The translations under genes and the position numbers were made by a program. From contig CALXMV010000025.1 of assembly GCA_944389565.1 (NCBI GenBank), positions 1 to 33,143 on the forward strand: DNA of 33,143 bases, given 5' to 3'. Source of the DNA: an uncultured Kiritimatiellota bacterium (lineage in GTDB: Bacteria; Verrucomicrobiota; Kiritimatiellia; RFP12; DVOR01). Positions 23,683-32,902 of the stretch are shown here, one piece after another. The notes under the pieces are model-generated. The model saw only the letters and a list, made by a program, of their open reading frames with translations. It was not told the origin of the DNA and did not search any database. Within the stretch, counting starts at the first letter, position 1. Every line of letters begins with the position of its first letter.

Positions 23683-26600
23683 TCACCTCATCACTTTGCC
23701 CAACAAGGCTTGGTAGGTGTCGATCACGTCATAGACGACGTTCTCGCCGCTGATGGCCCTGAAGTGCTCCCGGGCACATTGGATCTTGGCGTCCTCGATC
23801 GCCTTGAGCTGCATGGTGCGCATATTCCCCTTCGTCTCCGCGACGAAATAGATATGCTTCACGCTTCCTTTGTAAAAGGCGATGGCCCAGTCCGGGGTGT
23901 ACCGCCCGACGGGGGTGGAGATGTGGAAGGCACGCGGCAACTTCACATAGACGGCGACGTTCGCGTCCGCGTCGAGCGCCTCGGCGAAGTCGCGCTCGAC
24001 GTCGGAGTCATAGAGGATGTGGTCGTACAGGTGATGGTTGGCCTTCATGGCGTTCACGCCGAGTTTGCCCTTGAGCGTCGGTTCCGTGAAGAGTGTCGTG
24101 TCGTACCGGTCACCCAGCGTGTCGTAGGCGATGTGCTGGACGATCACCGTGGCCTTCGCGTCGTTGATCAGCTCCGCCGCCTTGATGATGAAGGCCTCGG
24201 GGTTTTCCTTGAATTGGTCGAAGACGGGCTTCTCGATGCCGGTCAGGATGGCCACGACGGCTTTCCGCGTCAACCCCGTCTCACCCACCAGCTTCCCGAT
24301 GAGGTCATACTTGACGGCGCCGCGTGCGCGGACGCGTCTGCCGCCGCCGTAAACGGTGGTTTCGGTCTTCGTGAAGGCGCGTCCTTCGTCAAGTTCCTCC
24401 CTCGATTGGATCTCTTCCTTCTGTTCGCCGCCTTCGACCCTGAAGAAGACCTTGGGCACACGGAGGTCACGGTTGAGCGCCGCGATCGCGTTCCGCACAA
24501 GCTCGTCGGTGTCGAAGTCCACCACGTACGCGGATTTGGGGCAGATGCGCCGCCAGAGTGCCTGGAACTCCGGCAGGGCCAGTTTGTCGGGATCGACTTT
24601 CAGCTCCACGTTCTTGTCGAAGGCGTTCTCCGGCCGCAGAGCGCGGGCGTCGTAGACGGAATCGAGGATGGCGAGGATGGCATCGCGGCACCCGGCGACC
24701 TCCTCGGCCACCTGGATCGCCCCGTTCGCCTTGTCGGCGTGGTATTTGTCCGTCAGGGTACCCTTGCGGTCGACGTAGCCATTGACGATGAGATCGTAAT
24801 GGATGGCCTGCGCCAACGCGCCGTCCACGACCTGCTCGTTGCCGTCCTTGTCCACCAACGTCCTGCCCTTGAAGAGTTCCGCGGTGACGGCTTTGGGCCG
24901 GTAGGCGACGGCCTCCGCCAGCTCCGACTGCAAACCGCGCACGAAGCTGTCATAACTCTCGTTGGCGATGACCGTCAGCATATTCACGGCATGGACGTCG
25001 TCGCCCAACACGTTCTCGTCCATGCGCTCGCCGTCTTGGTTCACGCAGAGGCGCAGTCCGCGCCCCACCTCCTGGCGCTTGCGGACGTTGCTCCCGCTTT
25101 GCTTCAGGGTACAGATCTGGAAGACGTTCGGGTTGTCCCACCCCTCGCGCAGGGCCGAATGGGAGAAGATGAAGCGCACGGGGGAACGCTCGGGATCAAG
25201 ATCGAGCAACAACTCCTTGTTCCGCATGATGAGGTCGTAGGCATCGCAATCGTCCGCGGTCCCCTCCTTCTTGTCCGTGATCACGCTGTTGATGGCGTGC
25301 CCCTTCTTGTCGATGGAGAAATAGCCGCTGTGGGTCTTGTGCGCGGGGATGGCGTCGAGATAACGCTGATACGCCCCTTCGCCCAGCTTCTCCTGCATCT
25401 CATCGAGGGCGGCCCGATATTCCTCCTCGAAGATCTCGGCGTAGGGCCCCGCCACCTCATTGCCGCCTGCGTCGTACTGCTTGTACTTCGCCACCTCGTC
25501 GATGAAGAAGAGGCTCAGCACCTTGATGCCTTTTGGGAAGAGCTGCCGTTCCCGCTCGATGTGGGAGAGGATGGTCTCGTGGATTTGGATCCGGCGGAGT
25601 TGGTCGTCATTGCATTGCCCGGCGATTTTCCCGACATGGAGTTTGAGGCCATTCAGGAACGCGACGGAATTGTCCCGCCCGTCAATCCCATCGCGCAGGA
25701 CGATGAAATTGGCCTTGTACTCATCGAGTTCGCCGGAGAGGTCGTAGAGATTCTCCCCGCCCTTGACCGTTATCGGCCGTTTCCTGATGCCCGCCGCGCC
25801 CTTGACGTCAATCCACAGCGTCGCGGTGGGGTCGGCCTTGGAGAGATTGACACGCTCCAGATAGACATACCCCTCCGTCGCCGTGCTGTTCTCCTCGGTG
25901 ATGCCCTTGACGGCGATTTTCTTCACCAACCGCTTGTTGTACGCCTCCAACGCATCCAGCCGGTAGACCATGTTGTAGATGGCGTTATCCTTGTGCGTGG
26001 CGGAATAGCGCAACGTCAGCAACGGCCGGAACTGCCTGAGCCCGCCCTTCGTCTTCTCGCCCTCCACCGATTGCGGCTCGTCGATGATCAGGATGGGGTT
26101 CGTCGCGGCGAGGACGTCGATGGGCCGGCGCGACCGGAAGGAATCCATCTCCCGGAAGATGATGGCCGTGCTCTTGTCCACCCGCTTCCCCTGCCTCAAC
26201 TTCTCCTCCGCCTCCTCAAAACGGTTGCACGCCTGCGCGTTGATGATCATCACGTTGATGGCGCTGTCGGAGGCGAAGCGGTCGATCTCGCTGAGCCGCG
26301 CGGAGTTGTAGACAAAGAACCGGATCTTCTTCCCGTATTCCTCCGCGAAATGCGCTTGCGTCATTTGGAAGGATTTATGGACGCCCTCGCGGATGGCGAT
26401 GCTCGGCACCACGACGATGAACTTGCTCCACCCGTAGTGCTTGTTCAGCTCGAACATCGTCTTGATGTAGGTGTAGGTCTTCCCGACCCCCGTCTCCATC
26501 TCGATGGTCAGGTTGTACCTCCCCTCCAGCCGCTCGGAGGGCTTGATCCCGTTCGCCCGCTGCACCTGCCGCAACTGTTCCAGGATCTTGTCCTGCAATC

Positions 26601-26781
26601 CCGGCAAGACGGGCTCGTTGCGCCAGCCGGTGAAATCCGCCTCGTCGAAAAGCGTGGGGTCATAACCGCGCCCCCGATCCATCAGATACGTGGGCGTGAG
26701 ATACGGTTGCCCCGCGAAGACGTCCACCACCGCCTTCGCCGCGTCCGCCTGAAACTTCTGATGCTTGAACCGCAGCTTCAT
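23683..26781 (-). CDS. res: Type III restriction enzyme Res subunit (helicase-nuclease)
   Basis: Res joins Mod to cut DNA after ATP-driven communication between two unmethylated sites. The 1,032-residue product has the helicase P-loop ETGVGKT (96-102), a DEAD-type motif II IIDEPQS (about residue 232), motif III-like RYSATH, motif VI QEVGRGLRL, and a C-terminal PD-(D/E)xK nuclease motif (PDWAI about 963, then VAETKG about 980). Length and order are normal for type III Res. The frame runs further upstream to 27018, but ATG 26781 (MKLRFKHQKF) begins the conserved protein. The only ribosome-binding candidate is the purine run made by the mod stop and a G10 tract, so translation may depend on tract length and on coupling to Mod. 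Confidence 0.95.
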   Translation of the reverse strand: MKLRFKHQKFQADAAKAVVDVFAGQPYLTPTYLMDRGRGYDPTLFDEADFTGWRNEPVLPGLQDKILEQLRQVQRANGIKPSERLEGRYNLTIEMETGVGKTYTYIKTMFELNKHYGWSKFIVVVPSIAIREGVHKSFQMTQAHFAEEYGKKIRFFVYNSARLSEIDRFASDSAINVMIINAQACNRFEEAEEKLRQGKRVDKSTAIIFREMDSFRSRRPIDVLAATNPILIIDEPQSVEGEKTKGGLRQFRPLLTLRYSATHKDNAIYNMVYRLDALEAYNKRLVKKIAVKGITEENSTATEGYVYLERVNLSKADPTATLWIDVKGAAGIRKRPITVKGGENLYDLSGELDEYKANFIVLRDGIDGRDNSVAFLNGLKLHVGKIAGQCNDDQLRRIQIHETILSHIERERQLFPKGIKVLSLFFIDEVAKYKQYDAGGNEVAGPYAEIFEEEYRAALDEMQEKLGEGAYQRYLDAIPAHKTHSGYFSIDKKGHAINSVITDKKEGTADDCDAYDLIMRNKELLLDLDPERSPVRFIFSHSALREGWDNPNVFQICTLKQSGSNVRKRQEVGRGLRLCVNQDGERMDENVLGDDVHAVNMLTVIANESYDSFVRGLQSELAEAVAYRPKAVTAELFKGRTLVDKDGNEQVVDGALAQAIHYDLIVNGYVDRKGTLTDKYHADKANGAIQVAEEVAGCRDAILAILDSVYDARALRPENAFDKNVELKVDPDKLALPEFQALWRRICPKSAYVVDFDTDELVRNAIAALNRDLRVPKVFFRVEGGEQKEEIQSREELDEGRAFTKTETTVYGGGRRVRARGAVKYDLIGKLVGETGLTRKAVVAILTGIEKPVFDQFKENPEAFIIKAAELINDAKATVIVQHIAYDTLGDRYDTTLFTEPTLKGKLGVNAMKANHHLYDHILYDSDVERDFAEALDADANVAVYVKLPRAFHISTPVGRYTPDWAIAFYKGSVKHIYFVAETKGNMRTMQLKAIEDAKIQCAREHFRAISGENVVYDVIDTYQALLGKVMR

Positions 26782-26785
26782 GCGT

Positions 26786-26795
26786 CCCCCCCCCC
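26786..26795 (-). repeat. G10 homopolymer in the res ribosome-binding region
   Basis: Ten consecutive C on the plus strand (G on the coding strand) fill the gap between the mod TGA (26798-26796) and the res ATG (26781), leaving only ACGC before the start. The tract follows GA, so it forms a GAGGGG-type Shine-Dalgarno whose distance to the ATG changes with each G gained or lost. The total stop-to-start distance is 14 bases, which suits termination-reinitiation. Confidence 0.75.
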
Positions 26796-28725
26796 TCAAA
26801 GCACGCGGACGCGCTTGGAGATGTCGTCCGCGTCCTCGGGCATGAAGCGCTTGAAGATCTCGAAGACGTTGATCTTGGCGGGGCTGTCCGCGAAACCGCT
26901 GTCCCGGAAGACGGCCCGCAACGGCTTGCGCCGGGCAATCGCCGTGACGACGCTCTCCGGAATCTTCTCCTCGAAGCACGCGATCAGGTCGCCGTCGTTG
27001 TAGACATGGACGGCGCACCCCTCAATCTGCTCCACCGTGTAGGGCAACCCAAGCGGCAGCCCCCACTCTAACAGGCACCCAAAGAGCAGATCCAGGGCGC
27101 TCCGATCCTCCTTGATGTTCGATTCCAACTTCGCGAGTATGCTTTGGTCGTAGTCCTCCGGCGCGTAAAAGACGTCCTTCATATTGCTGTCGGCCAGCTT
27201 CAACACGCGGAAGCCCACATCCAGCCCCTTCGCCTCTGGATGCTCCTGCCGGATCTTCTCCCCCGCCCGCCGAATCCGCTCCTTGCCAATCTCGCAAATA
27301 GTGTTATACCCCCCCCCCGACTACACTACTCTTCTTGTCGCACGGCTCCGGCAACTGCACCATGATGAACTTCCGCTTCCCCCCATCCTCCGCGTTCAAC
27401 TGCATCACCGCATGCGCCGTCGTCGCACTCCCCGAGAAGAAGTCCAAGACGATACTTTTATCGTCTCCTACCGATTCAATTAGCTTTTTCACTAAAGCAA
27501 CAGGTTTCGGAAAACTGAAAATATCCTTCCCAAATAAAGCAGCTACTTCTGTATTACCATCTTCATTTGTTCCCACATCATAATATGCTTTTGTCAGAAG
27601 CGTGCGGATTTTCTTGACGCGTTCCTCATTGTTTAGCCAATATGGCTTGAACTTCGTTCCTTTTAGTACAATAATTTCATTCTTCGCTAACAGCTCGTCA
27701 AACTTTTTCTGACTATAGCGCCATTCCCCTTCCAAACTAAACGCCTCTTCTATGACACCATTTTTCACCGTAACGTTCGTAAGTAGTCGGACTAAGGTTT
27801 TCTCGTCCCGATAATCACCAGCAAGATATGTTCCATCTTCAAGTCGTGTACGGATTCTTTCACCAGGAAAATTGAGCACCGCCCGTTTATTCCCAGTATT
27901 ATAAAAAGGATATGGTTTGTTCTCTTCCGGAACATCCTCCGCCACACTTAAAACGACTTCTTCCACCCTGCGATAACATAAAACATATTCCGTAATTCCT
28001 CTCACTTGCCCGTCAAGATTACTAGCTTTTCTCTTCTTTTCCCAAACAAACTGTGCCACGAAGTTGTCTGCGCCGAAGATTTCATCGCAGAGATGTTTGA
28101 GGTTGGCCTGTTCATTATCGTCAATAGAGATAAAGACAACGCCATCTTCCGCCAGTAAGTTTCTCGCTAGCATAAGGCGGGAATACATCATGGAGCACCA
28201 ATCGGAATGGAAACGGCCGTTGGTGTCGGTGTTGCGGAAGAGGCGGTTGTCTTCCTCGTCGGAGGCACCCATCTTCGCATTCTCTTCCTGTTGCGAGCGC
28301 ATGAAGTTGTCGGCGTAGATGAAGTCGTTGCCGGTATTGTAGGGCGGGTCGATGTAAATCATCTTGACCTTGCCGAGATAACTCTCCTGGAGGAGCTTGA
28401 GGACCTCCAGGTTGTCGCCCTCGATGTAGAGGTTCTCGGTGGTGTCCCAGTCCTTGCTCTCCTCGGGGCAGGGGCGCAACGTCTTACGGATGGATTTGTT
28501 CGCCTCCACAAGGGCGGCCTTCTTGCCCACCCAGGTGAACGCATAATGCTCGGCGCCCTCCACCACCGCCGGCGACAGCATCTGCTTGAGTATCGCAAAA
28601 TCAATCCCGCGCGTGACCTTCCCCTTTTCGTCCCGCATTTCCGTGACGCAATTCGGGAAGAGCGCCGCGATCTTCTCCACATTCCGCGCCGTCAAATCCG
28701 CGGTTTCCTGCTTCATCTTGTCCAT
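26796..28725 (-). CDS. mod: Type III DNA methyltransferase Mod, frameshifted at a G10 tract (phase variable, OFF here)
   Basis: Mod methylates the recognition site and gives the type III complex its specificity. The first frame (28725-27304, 473 codons) has motif IV DPPYNTG (126-129 onward), a variable target-recognition region (about 215-420), and motif I FSGSATT (about 430-436), a beta-class order. At a ten-G run (27318-27309) it runs into TAA. In the next frame the protein continues without a gap: YNTICEIGKERIRRAGEKI, then GFRVLKLADSNMKDVFY, the usual Mod C-terminus, to TGA at 26796. With nine G the whole gene is one frame of 642 codons. AAGGAAG precedes ATG 28725. The target-recognition part is visibly AT-richer than the rest. 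The frameshift could be biological switching or a homopolymer sequencing error. Confidence 0.93.
27309..27318 (-). repeat. G10 homopolymer inside mod (frame switch)
   Basis: Ten consecutive C on the plus strand. The coding strand reads gta gtc, then ten G, then tataacact. Ten G gives Val-Gly-Gly-Gly-Val-stop; nine (or twelve) gives Val-Gly-Gly-Gly-Tyr-Asn-Thr and opens the remaining 169 codons. The tract lies after both catalytic motifs and the target-recognition region. Confidence 0.85.
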
Positions 28726-28743
28726 GATTGTGCTTCCTTCACG

Positions 28744-29397
28744 TTAAAGGGTTTCGGCGGCGTTGCGCAGTTTCTTCAGTTCGGTGTTGAGTTCCAGGCG
28801 GCGGTTGAGCTGTTTTTCGCGGCGGAGGCGACCTTCGAGGAGGGTGATCTGGCGCTCGAGTTTGCGGCGGCGTTCGTCACGGGCGATGGCGTCGCGGAGG
28901 GGCTCGGCGGGGGAAGCGGCGGTCAGTGCGTCGCCGGCGATTTGGCGGACGAGGCTTTCGTAGAGGGCGTCGAGGGTGAGGCCTTCGAGGCGAAAGCGGA
29001 GGGCGTCCTCGGGCATCCAGGGGGTGCGGTAGTAGCGGCCGACCCTGAAGGCGTTGGCGCCGGTCGCGGCGGCCTCTTTGTAGCCGATGCAGGCTTGGGC
29101 TTGGCCTTCGCAGGCGAGGACGAAGAGAAGGTGGTAGGGGATGGCCTTGTCGATGAGGCGAAGGACCTCCTCCGTGAGCGCAGGGGCGGTGAGCTGGATC
29201 TCCAGGACCTCGATCTCCCTCACGGCATCCCCGGGGGCGAGGTTGAGGGTCTCCGCGGCCAGTTTGGCACGCCAGCGGATGGCCTTGATTTGCTCCACGA
29301 AGACGCGTTTGAGCGCAGGCGGGATGGCGAGGTTCTCATAGAACCTCTGCTTGGGGATGCGTTTGTCGAACGCGGTGGATGCGGGCAGGCCATACAT
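28744..29397 (-). CDS. DUF4391-family protein of the type III restriction module
   Basis: The 217-residue product matches what I know of DUF4391 proteins: an N-terminal segment with FDKRIPKQRFYENL and FVEQIKAIRWRAKLAAETLN, a central beta-rich part with EVLEIQL and IPYHLLFVLACEG, then FRVGRYYRTPW, and a C-terminal coiled coil of about 70 residues rich in Arg, Leu and Glu. The function is not established; the family is regularly found between a large helicase gene and a type III mod gene, as here. ATG 29397 (MYGLP) is preferred to the in-frame TTG at 29406. It follows the helicase stop by 12 bases, and mod starts 18 bases after its own stop, so all are likely one operon. The coiled coil suggests it bridges proteins in the complex. 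Confidence 0.82.
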   Translation of the reverse strand: MYGLPASTAFDKRIPKQRFYENLAIPPALKRVFVEQIKAIRWRAKLAAETLNLAPGDAVREIEVLEIQLTAPALTEEVLRLIDKAIPYHLLFVLACEGQAQACIGYKEAAATGANAFRVGRYYRTPWMPEDALRFRLEGLTLDALYESLVRQIAGDALTAASPAEPLRDAIARDERRRKLERQITLLEGRLRREKQLNRRLELNTELKKLRNAAETL

Positions 29398-29409
29398 AAG
29401 CGACAAGTT

Positions 29410-32400
29410 TTATTTTACCACAAGGAAACAGATCAGCTCGAAGTCGTCCAACCCGGAGACGGCGGAGAGGAGGGCGGAGGTGCCGCCGGCGTGGAAGAGG
29501 CTGTCGATGTCGCTGGACTCCTTCACGTCGACAATCGAGGCGATGGCCTTGGAGAGGAGGGCGGAGACGGCCTCCATCTTGCGGCCATCGTCCGTCTCTT
29601 GGTTGAAGCGGCGGCAGAGGTCCATCAACGGCTCGCTTTTGCCGCGGCAGAGCAGGCGCATGGCGTCCAGCAGACGCTTGGGGTTCAGGTAGTCGCAGAC
29701 GATGTCGCCCCCTTGGCCGACGTAGACCATGTAGAAGGGATGAATGCGGTTGCGGTTGTCGATGTTCACGCTGTCGTTGACGTTCCGCAAGACGAAGATC
29801 ACGCCGGGGGGCAACTCCGGGGCCTGCCCGACGACAGCGTGCAGGCCCTTGGGCGCGGTCTCGATGTCGCCATGGCGCTTGAGGTGGTCCAACAGGTCGA
29901 GGCGGAACTCGTTCAGCCCCAGATCCATGATGGAGATGCCGTTGCCCATGTCCTCGATGTCGACGACCTCCTTCTGCAGGCGTTCGAGTTGGGCGCTGCG
30001 GTATTCAAGGTCGCCCTTCTCCTCCGCGTTGATGGGGTCGTCGTCGCCGGTGGCGGTCATGACGGTGATTTTCATGCGGGTCTCAACGCGGCTTTTCAGG
30101 TTGATGTAGGCGTCGAGGTCCATATCCGGCCAGAAGTTGACGAGCTGGATGCGGGCGTTTTTGCTGCCGATGCGGTCAATACGCCCGAACCGCTGGATGA
30201 TGCGGACGGGATTCCAGTGGATGTCGTAATTGACCAGATAGTCGCAGTCCTGCAGGTTCTGCCCCTCCGAGATGCAGTCGGTGGCGATGAGGATATCCAA
30301 CTCCTCCGGGCGGCCCGGCATCAGGATGTCCTTGCCCTTGGAGCGCGGGGAGAAGCAGGTGAGCACGGTGTTGAGGTCGGCGCGAAGCGTCCTGAGGGTG
30401 GTCTTGCCTTCCACGGAGCCGGTGATCTCCGCCGTCTCCAGGCCGAAGCGTTCCTTCGCGAACGCGGCGACGTTCGCATAGAGGTAATCGGCGGTGTCGG
30501 AGAAGGCGGTGAAGATGAGGAGCTTCCGGTTGCCGGGATTGATGGGGTGCTCGATCTTCCCCTTGATGAGCGTCAGCAAGGCCTGCAACTTAGCGTCGTG
30601 CTCCGGCGTGATGTCGGCCACCATCCGCGCGAGGCGCCCCAACGTCTCGGCGTCCTTTTCCAGCTCCCGCCGCCACGAGACGCGATCCATGTCGGCGAGG
30701 TCGATCCGCACCTTCCGCCCGACCGCGAAGAGATCGGTGTTCTGGTCGTCCTCATCGAAGTCCCCGCACGCCGAGAGATCCGCCAAGTCCAAGACGCGCG
30801 CGCCGGCCCGGTAACCGTCGATCGTCGCAAGGGTCTCGTCGATCAGCGCCCGGACGCGGCCGACCGTCAGCCGGAAGGCATGGACGGAACTCTCCAGGCG
30901 TTTGAGCAGGTTGACGCCCATCAGGTGGCGGATCCCCTCCTCGCGCCCTTGCTGGGTGAGACTTTCGTGCCCGCGACGGGAGAGATCCCGATACTTGTCG
31001 CGCCGCGACGGCAGGATATAGTTTGAGGGCGTGTAGACGGCCAGGTTCAGCGACATCAGCGCCGCATAGATGGCGTTGTGGCCGGCCGCGCCGTCCAGAT
31101 CCGTCAGGCGGGGCCGCAGGGAGAGCGGCGGGAGCCGCTCCGGGAAACCGCCGATGGCGGACGTGTCGTAGTATTTCGCGATATGCTTCCGGGAGCGGGC
31201 GATCGTCACGCTGTCCAGCAACTCGAAGAAGTCGAAGTCCAGCATCCGAAGCAGGGCATCCGTCGTCCGCCGCGCGGCGGGGAGTTTGCTCCAGACGTTG
31301 AAGGCCTTCTGCGCTTGCCGAAAGACCTCCTCGACGCCCCGCGTCGTCGCCAGCTTTTGGCCGATCTGGCCGGGGTCACCCTCGTAGGCGAGCGCGAGCT
31401 GGTTCCTGAGATCCGTGAAACGATTGTTGACGGGGGTCGCGGAGAGCATCAGGACCTTCGTGCGGACGCCCGCGCGGATGACGGTGTTGAGCAGGCGCAG
31501 GTAACGGTTCTCCCTAGCCTCCTCGCCGGAGACCGCGCCGCCGTTGCGGAAGTTGTGGCTCTCGTCGATCACGACGAGGTCGTAGTTCCCCCAATTCAGC
31601 CGGCCGAGGTCGATGCCGTTGGAGGTTCCTTGCGCCCGCGACAGGTCGGTGTGGTAGAGCACGTCATAGCGCAGGCGGTCGCCCGCGATGGGATTGTTGA
31701 CGTAGTTCCCCTTGTAGGTGTTCCAGTTTTCCGAAAGCTTCTTGGGGCAGAGGACGAGCACGGACTTGTTGCGGTTCTCGTAGTACTTGATGACGGCCAG
31801 GGCCGTGAAGGTCTTGCCCAGGCCGACGCTGTCCGCCAGGATGCACCCGTTGTACTTCTCCAATTTGCCGATGATGGCCAAGGCGGCGTCGCGCTGGAAG
31901 GCGTAGAGCATCCCCCAGATCTTGCTCTCCCTGAAACCGGTCGCCTCGTTGGGCAACTCATCCTCCGAGACGTTGTCCAGAAACTCCCTGAAGATGTTGT
32001 GGAGGGCGATGAAGTAGATGGTTTCCGGCGCGTTCTCGCGGTAGGCCGCGGAAATGGCTTCGATCACGACATCCGTGACATCCTGCAGGCGCTTCTTGTC
32101 GTTCCAGAGTTGCTCGAAGAGGGTGAGGAAATAGCGCGCGTTCTCGTGGGCCTCGGTCCTCTGGACCGGATAATAGACGTTGTTCCCGCGCTCACAGCCG
32201 AGGTCGACCGTGGTGAAGCCGTTGAGGGGCATATAGGTGCTCTCGTCCACCGTCATGAACCCCATCATCTGCTCCTGCGTGACGTTCGACCTGAAGGTCG
32301 CCTTCCGCCGGATCCAATCCGCGCACTCCCTGGCGATTGCCCGCTGCGTCAGCTCGTTGCGGAGCCGCACCTCGAACTCGGTGCCATGCAGGCTGCGCTC

Positions 32401-32634
32401 GCGGGCCAGGCGGGGGATGTAGAACTCGCGCTGGGCCTTGGGCGTCTTCTCCGTGACGAAGGTCGGCGACGTGAAAATGAAGCGCAACCCCTCAATCCCC
32501 TCAAGTTGCCGCTTGAGTTCCTGATAGGCGTAAATCGAAAAACAGGCGGCCGCGATCGAGAGTTTGCTCCCACGGCGGATGCCCGCGAGCAAATCCTCCT
32601 TGACGGTGGCATTGACGTTGTCGATTATCCGCAT
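29410..32634 (-). CDS. SNF2-family helicase with N-terminal PLD-like domain, defence-associated
   Basis: The 1,074-residue product starts with a domain of about 200 residues like the phospholipase D-like N-terminus of SNF2 helicases (MRIIDNVNATVKEDLLAGI, then FYIPRLARERSLHGTEFE). I see no intact HKD motif, so nuclease activity is doubtful. The helicase core follows: P-loop ADSVGLGKTFTALA (about 268), motif II VVIDESHNFRN (about 356), motif III LMLSATPVNNRF, motif V TDCISEGQNLQDCD, and motif VI QRFGRIDRIGSKN (about 816). This long family commonly heads clusters with DUF4391, mod and res; it probably remodels or translocates on DNA as part of the defence module. Start ATG 32634; no good Shine-Dalgarno is seen. 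It is the first gene of the operon. Confidence 0.9.
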   Translation of the reverse strand: MRIIDNVNATVKEDLLAGIRRGSKLSIAAACFSIYAYQELKRQLEGIEGLRFIFTSPTFVTEKTPKAQREFYIPRLARERSLHGTEFEVRLRNELTQRAIARECADWIRRKATFRSNVTQEQMMGFMTVDESTYMPLNGFTTVDLGCERGNNVYYPVQRTEAHENARYFLTLFEQLWNDKKRLQDVTDVVIEAISAAYRENAPETIYFIALHNIFREFLDNVSEDELPNEATGFRESKIWGMLYAFQRDAALAIIGKLEKYNGCILADSVGLGKTFTALAVIKYYENRNKSVLVLCPKKLSENWNTYKGNYVNNPIAGDRLRYDVLYHTDLSRAQGTSNGIDLGRLNWGNYDLVVIDESHNFRNGGAVSGEEARENRYLRLLNTVIRAGVRTKVLMLSATPVNNRFTDLRNQLALAYEGDPGQIGQKLATTRGVEEVFRQAQKAFNVWSKLPAARRTTDALLRMLDFDFFELLDSVTIARSRKHIAKYYDTSAIGGFPERLPPLSLRPRLTDLDGAAGHNAIYAALMSLNLAVYTPSNYILPSRRDKYRDLSRRGHESLTQQGREEGIRHLMGVNLLKRLESSVHAFRLTVGRVRALIDETLATIDGYRAGARVLDLADLSACGDFDEDDQNTDLFAVGRKVRIDLADMDRVSWRRELEKDAETLGRLARMVADITPEHDAKLQALLTLIKGKIEHPINPGNRKLLIFTAFSDTADYLYANVAAFAKERFGLETAEITGSVEGKTTLRTLRADLNTVLTCFSPRSKGKDILMPGRPEELDILIATDCISEGQNLQDCDYLVNYDIHWNPVRIIQRFGRIDRIGSKNARIQLVNFWPDMDLDAYINLKSRVETRMKITVMTATGDDDPINAEEKGDLEYRSAQLERLQKEVVDIEDMGNGISIMDLGLNEFRLDLLDHLKRHGDIETAPKGLHAVVGQAPELPPGVIFVLRNVNDSVNIDNRNRIHPFYMVYVGQGGDIVCDYLNPKRLLDAMRLLCRGKSEPLMDLCRRFNQETDDGRKMEAVSALLSKAIASIVDVKESSDIDSLFHAGGTSALLSAVSGLDDFELICFLVVK

Positions 32635-32717
32635 GTCAGCAACTTACCACAAAAAAACACCAACACAAAAACTTCCACGCCAATGAAACAGACCCATTAC
32701 GGGGCCGAATCCCCCAC

Positions 32718-32726
32718 ATTATAGCA
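32718..32726 (-). promoter_or_regulatory. Likely promoter of the defence operon
   Basis: On the minus strand an extended -10, TGC-TATAAT, occupies 32726-32718. No clear -35 lies upstream. The transcript would have a leader of about 80 bases, which includes a T-rich stretch (complement of 32650-32656) before ATG 32634. I see no riboswitch-like structure in the leader. Confidence 0.5.
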
Positions 32727-32902
32727 CAGGAACCGGCTTCGAGATTCCCGCGATCGCCGCTTGCCACCGGTATCCGGCAAAAATTACGACGCTCATCCCC
32801 CACGCGCAGGCCGCCCCCGCATTCTCATGCCCTTCCGGACACCACTTCCGGACCGCGATTTGCTTCTCGTACCAGAACGGATAGCTGGGAGCGCGAGCCG
32901 GG
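32727..32902. other. Intergenic stretch without a recognised gene
   Basis: Short plus-strand frames here look like chance. A direct repeat cttccgga occurs at 32827-32834 and again about 14 bases later. I see no tRNA, attachment site or conserved coding signal. The base composition is less GC-rich than the flanking genes. Confidence 0.5.

Noticed and set aside
23644..27003. Plus-strand frame of 1,119 codons opposite res
   Set aside because: Complement of res. The Val/Asp/Leu-rich peptide is the predictable mirror of the coding codons.
26782..27018. Upstream extension of res to 27018
   Set aside because: It overlaps the Mod C-terminus in another frame and reads as Arg-rich noise. Conserved Res begins MKLRFKHQKF.
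27022..27297. Separate small gene after the truncated Mod
   Set aside because: It is in the third frame, neither that of Mod's N-terminal part nor that of its C-terminal part, and is a shadow.
28207..31026. Plus-strand frame of 939 codons opposite the helicase and DUF4391 genes
   Set aside because: Crosses three real genes on the other strand and has no motif.
23683..32634. DISARM or BREX system
   Set aside because: There is a SNF2 helicase and a methyltransferase, but no DUF1998 protein, PglZ or BrxC-type gene. Mod and Res are typical type III subunits.
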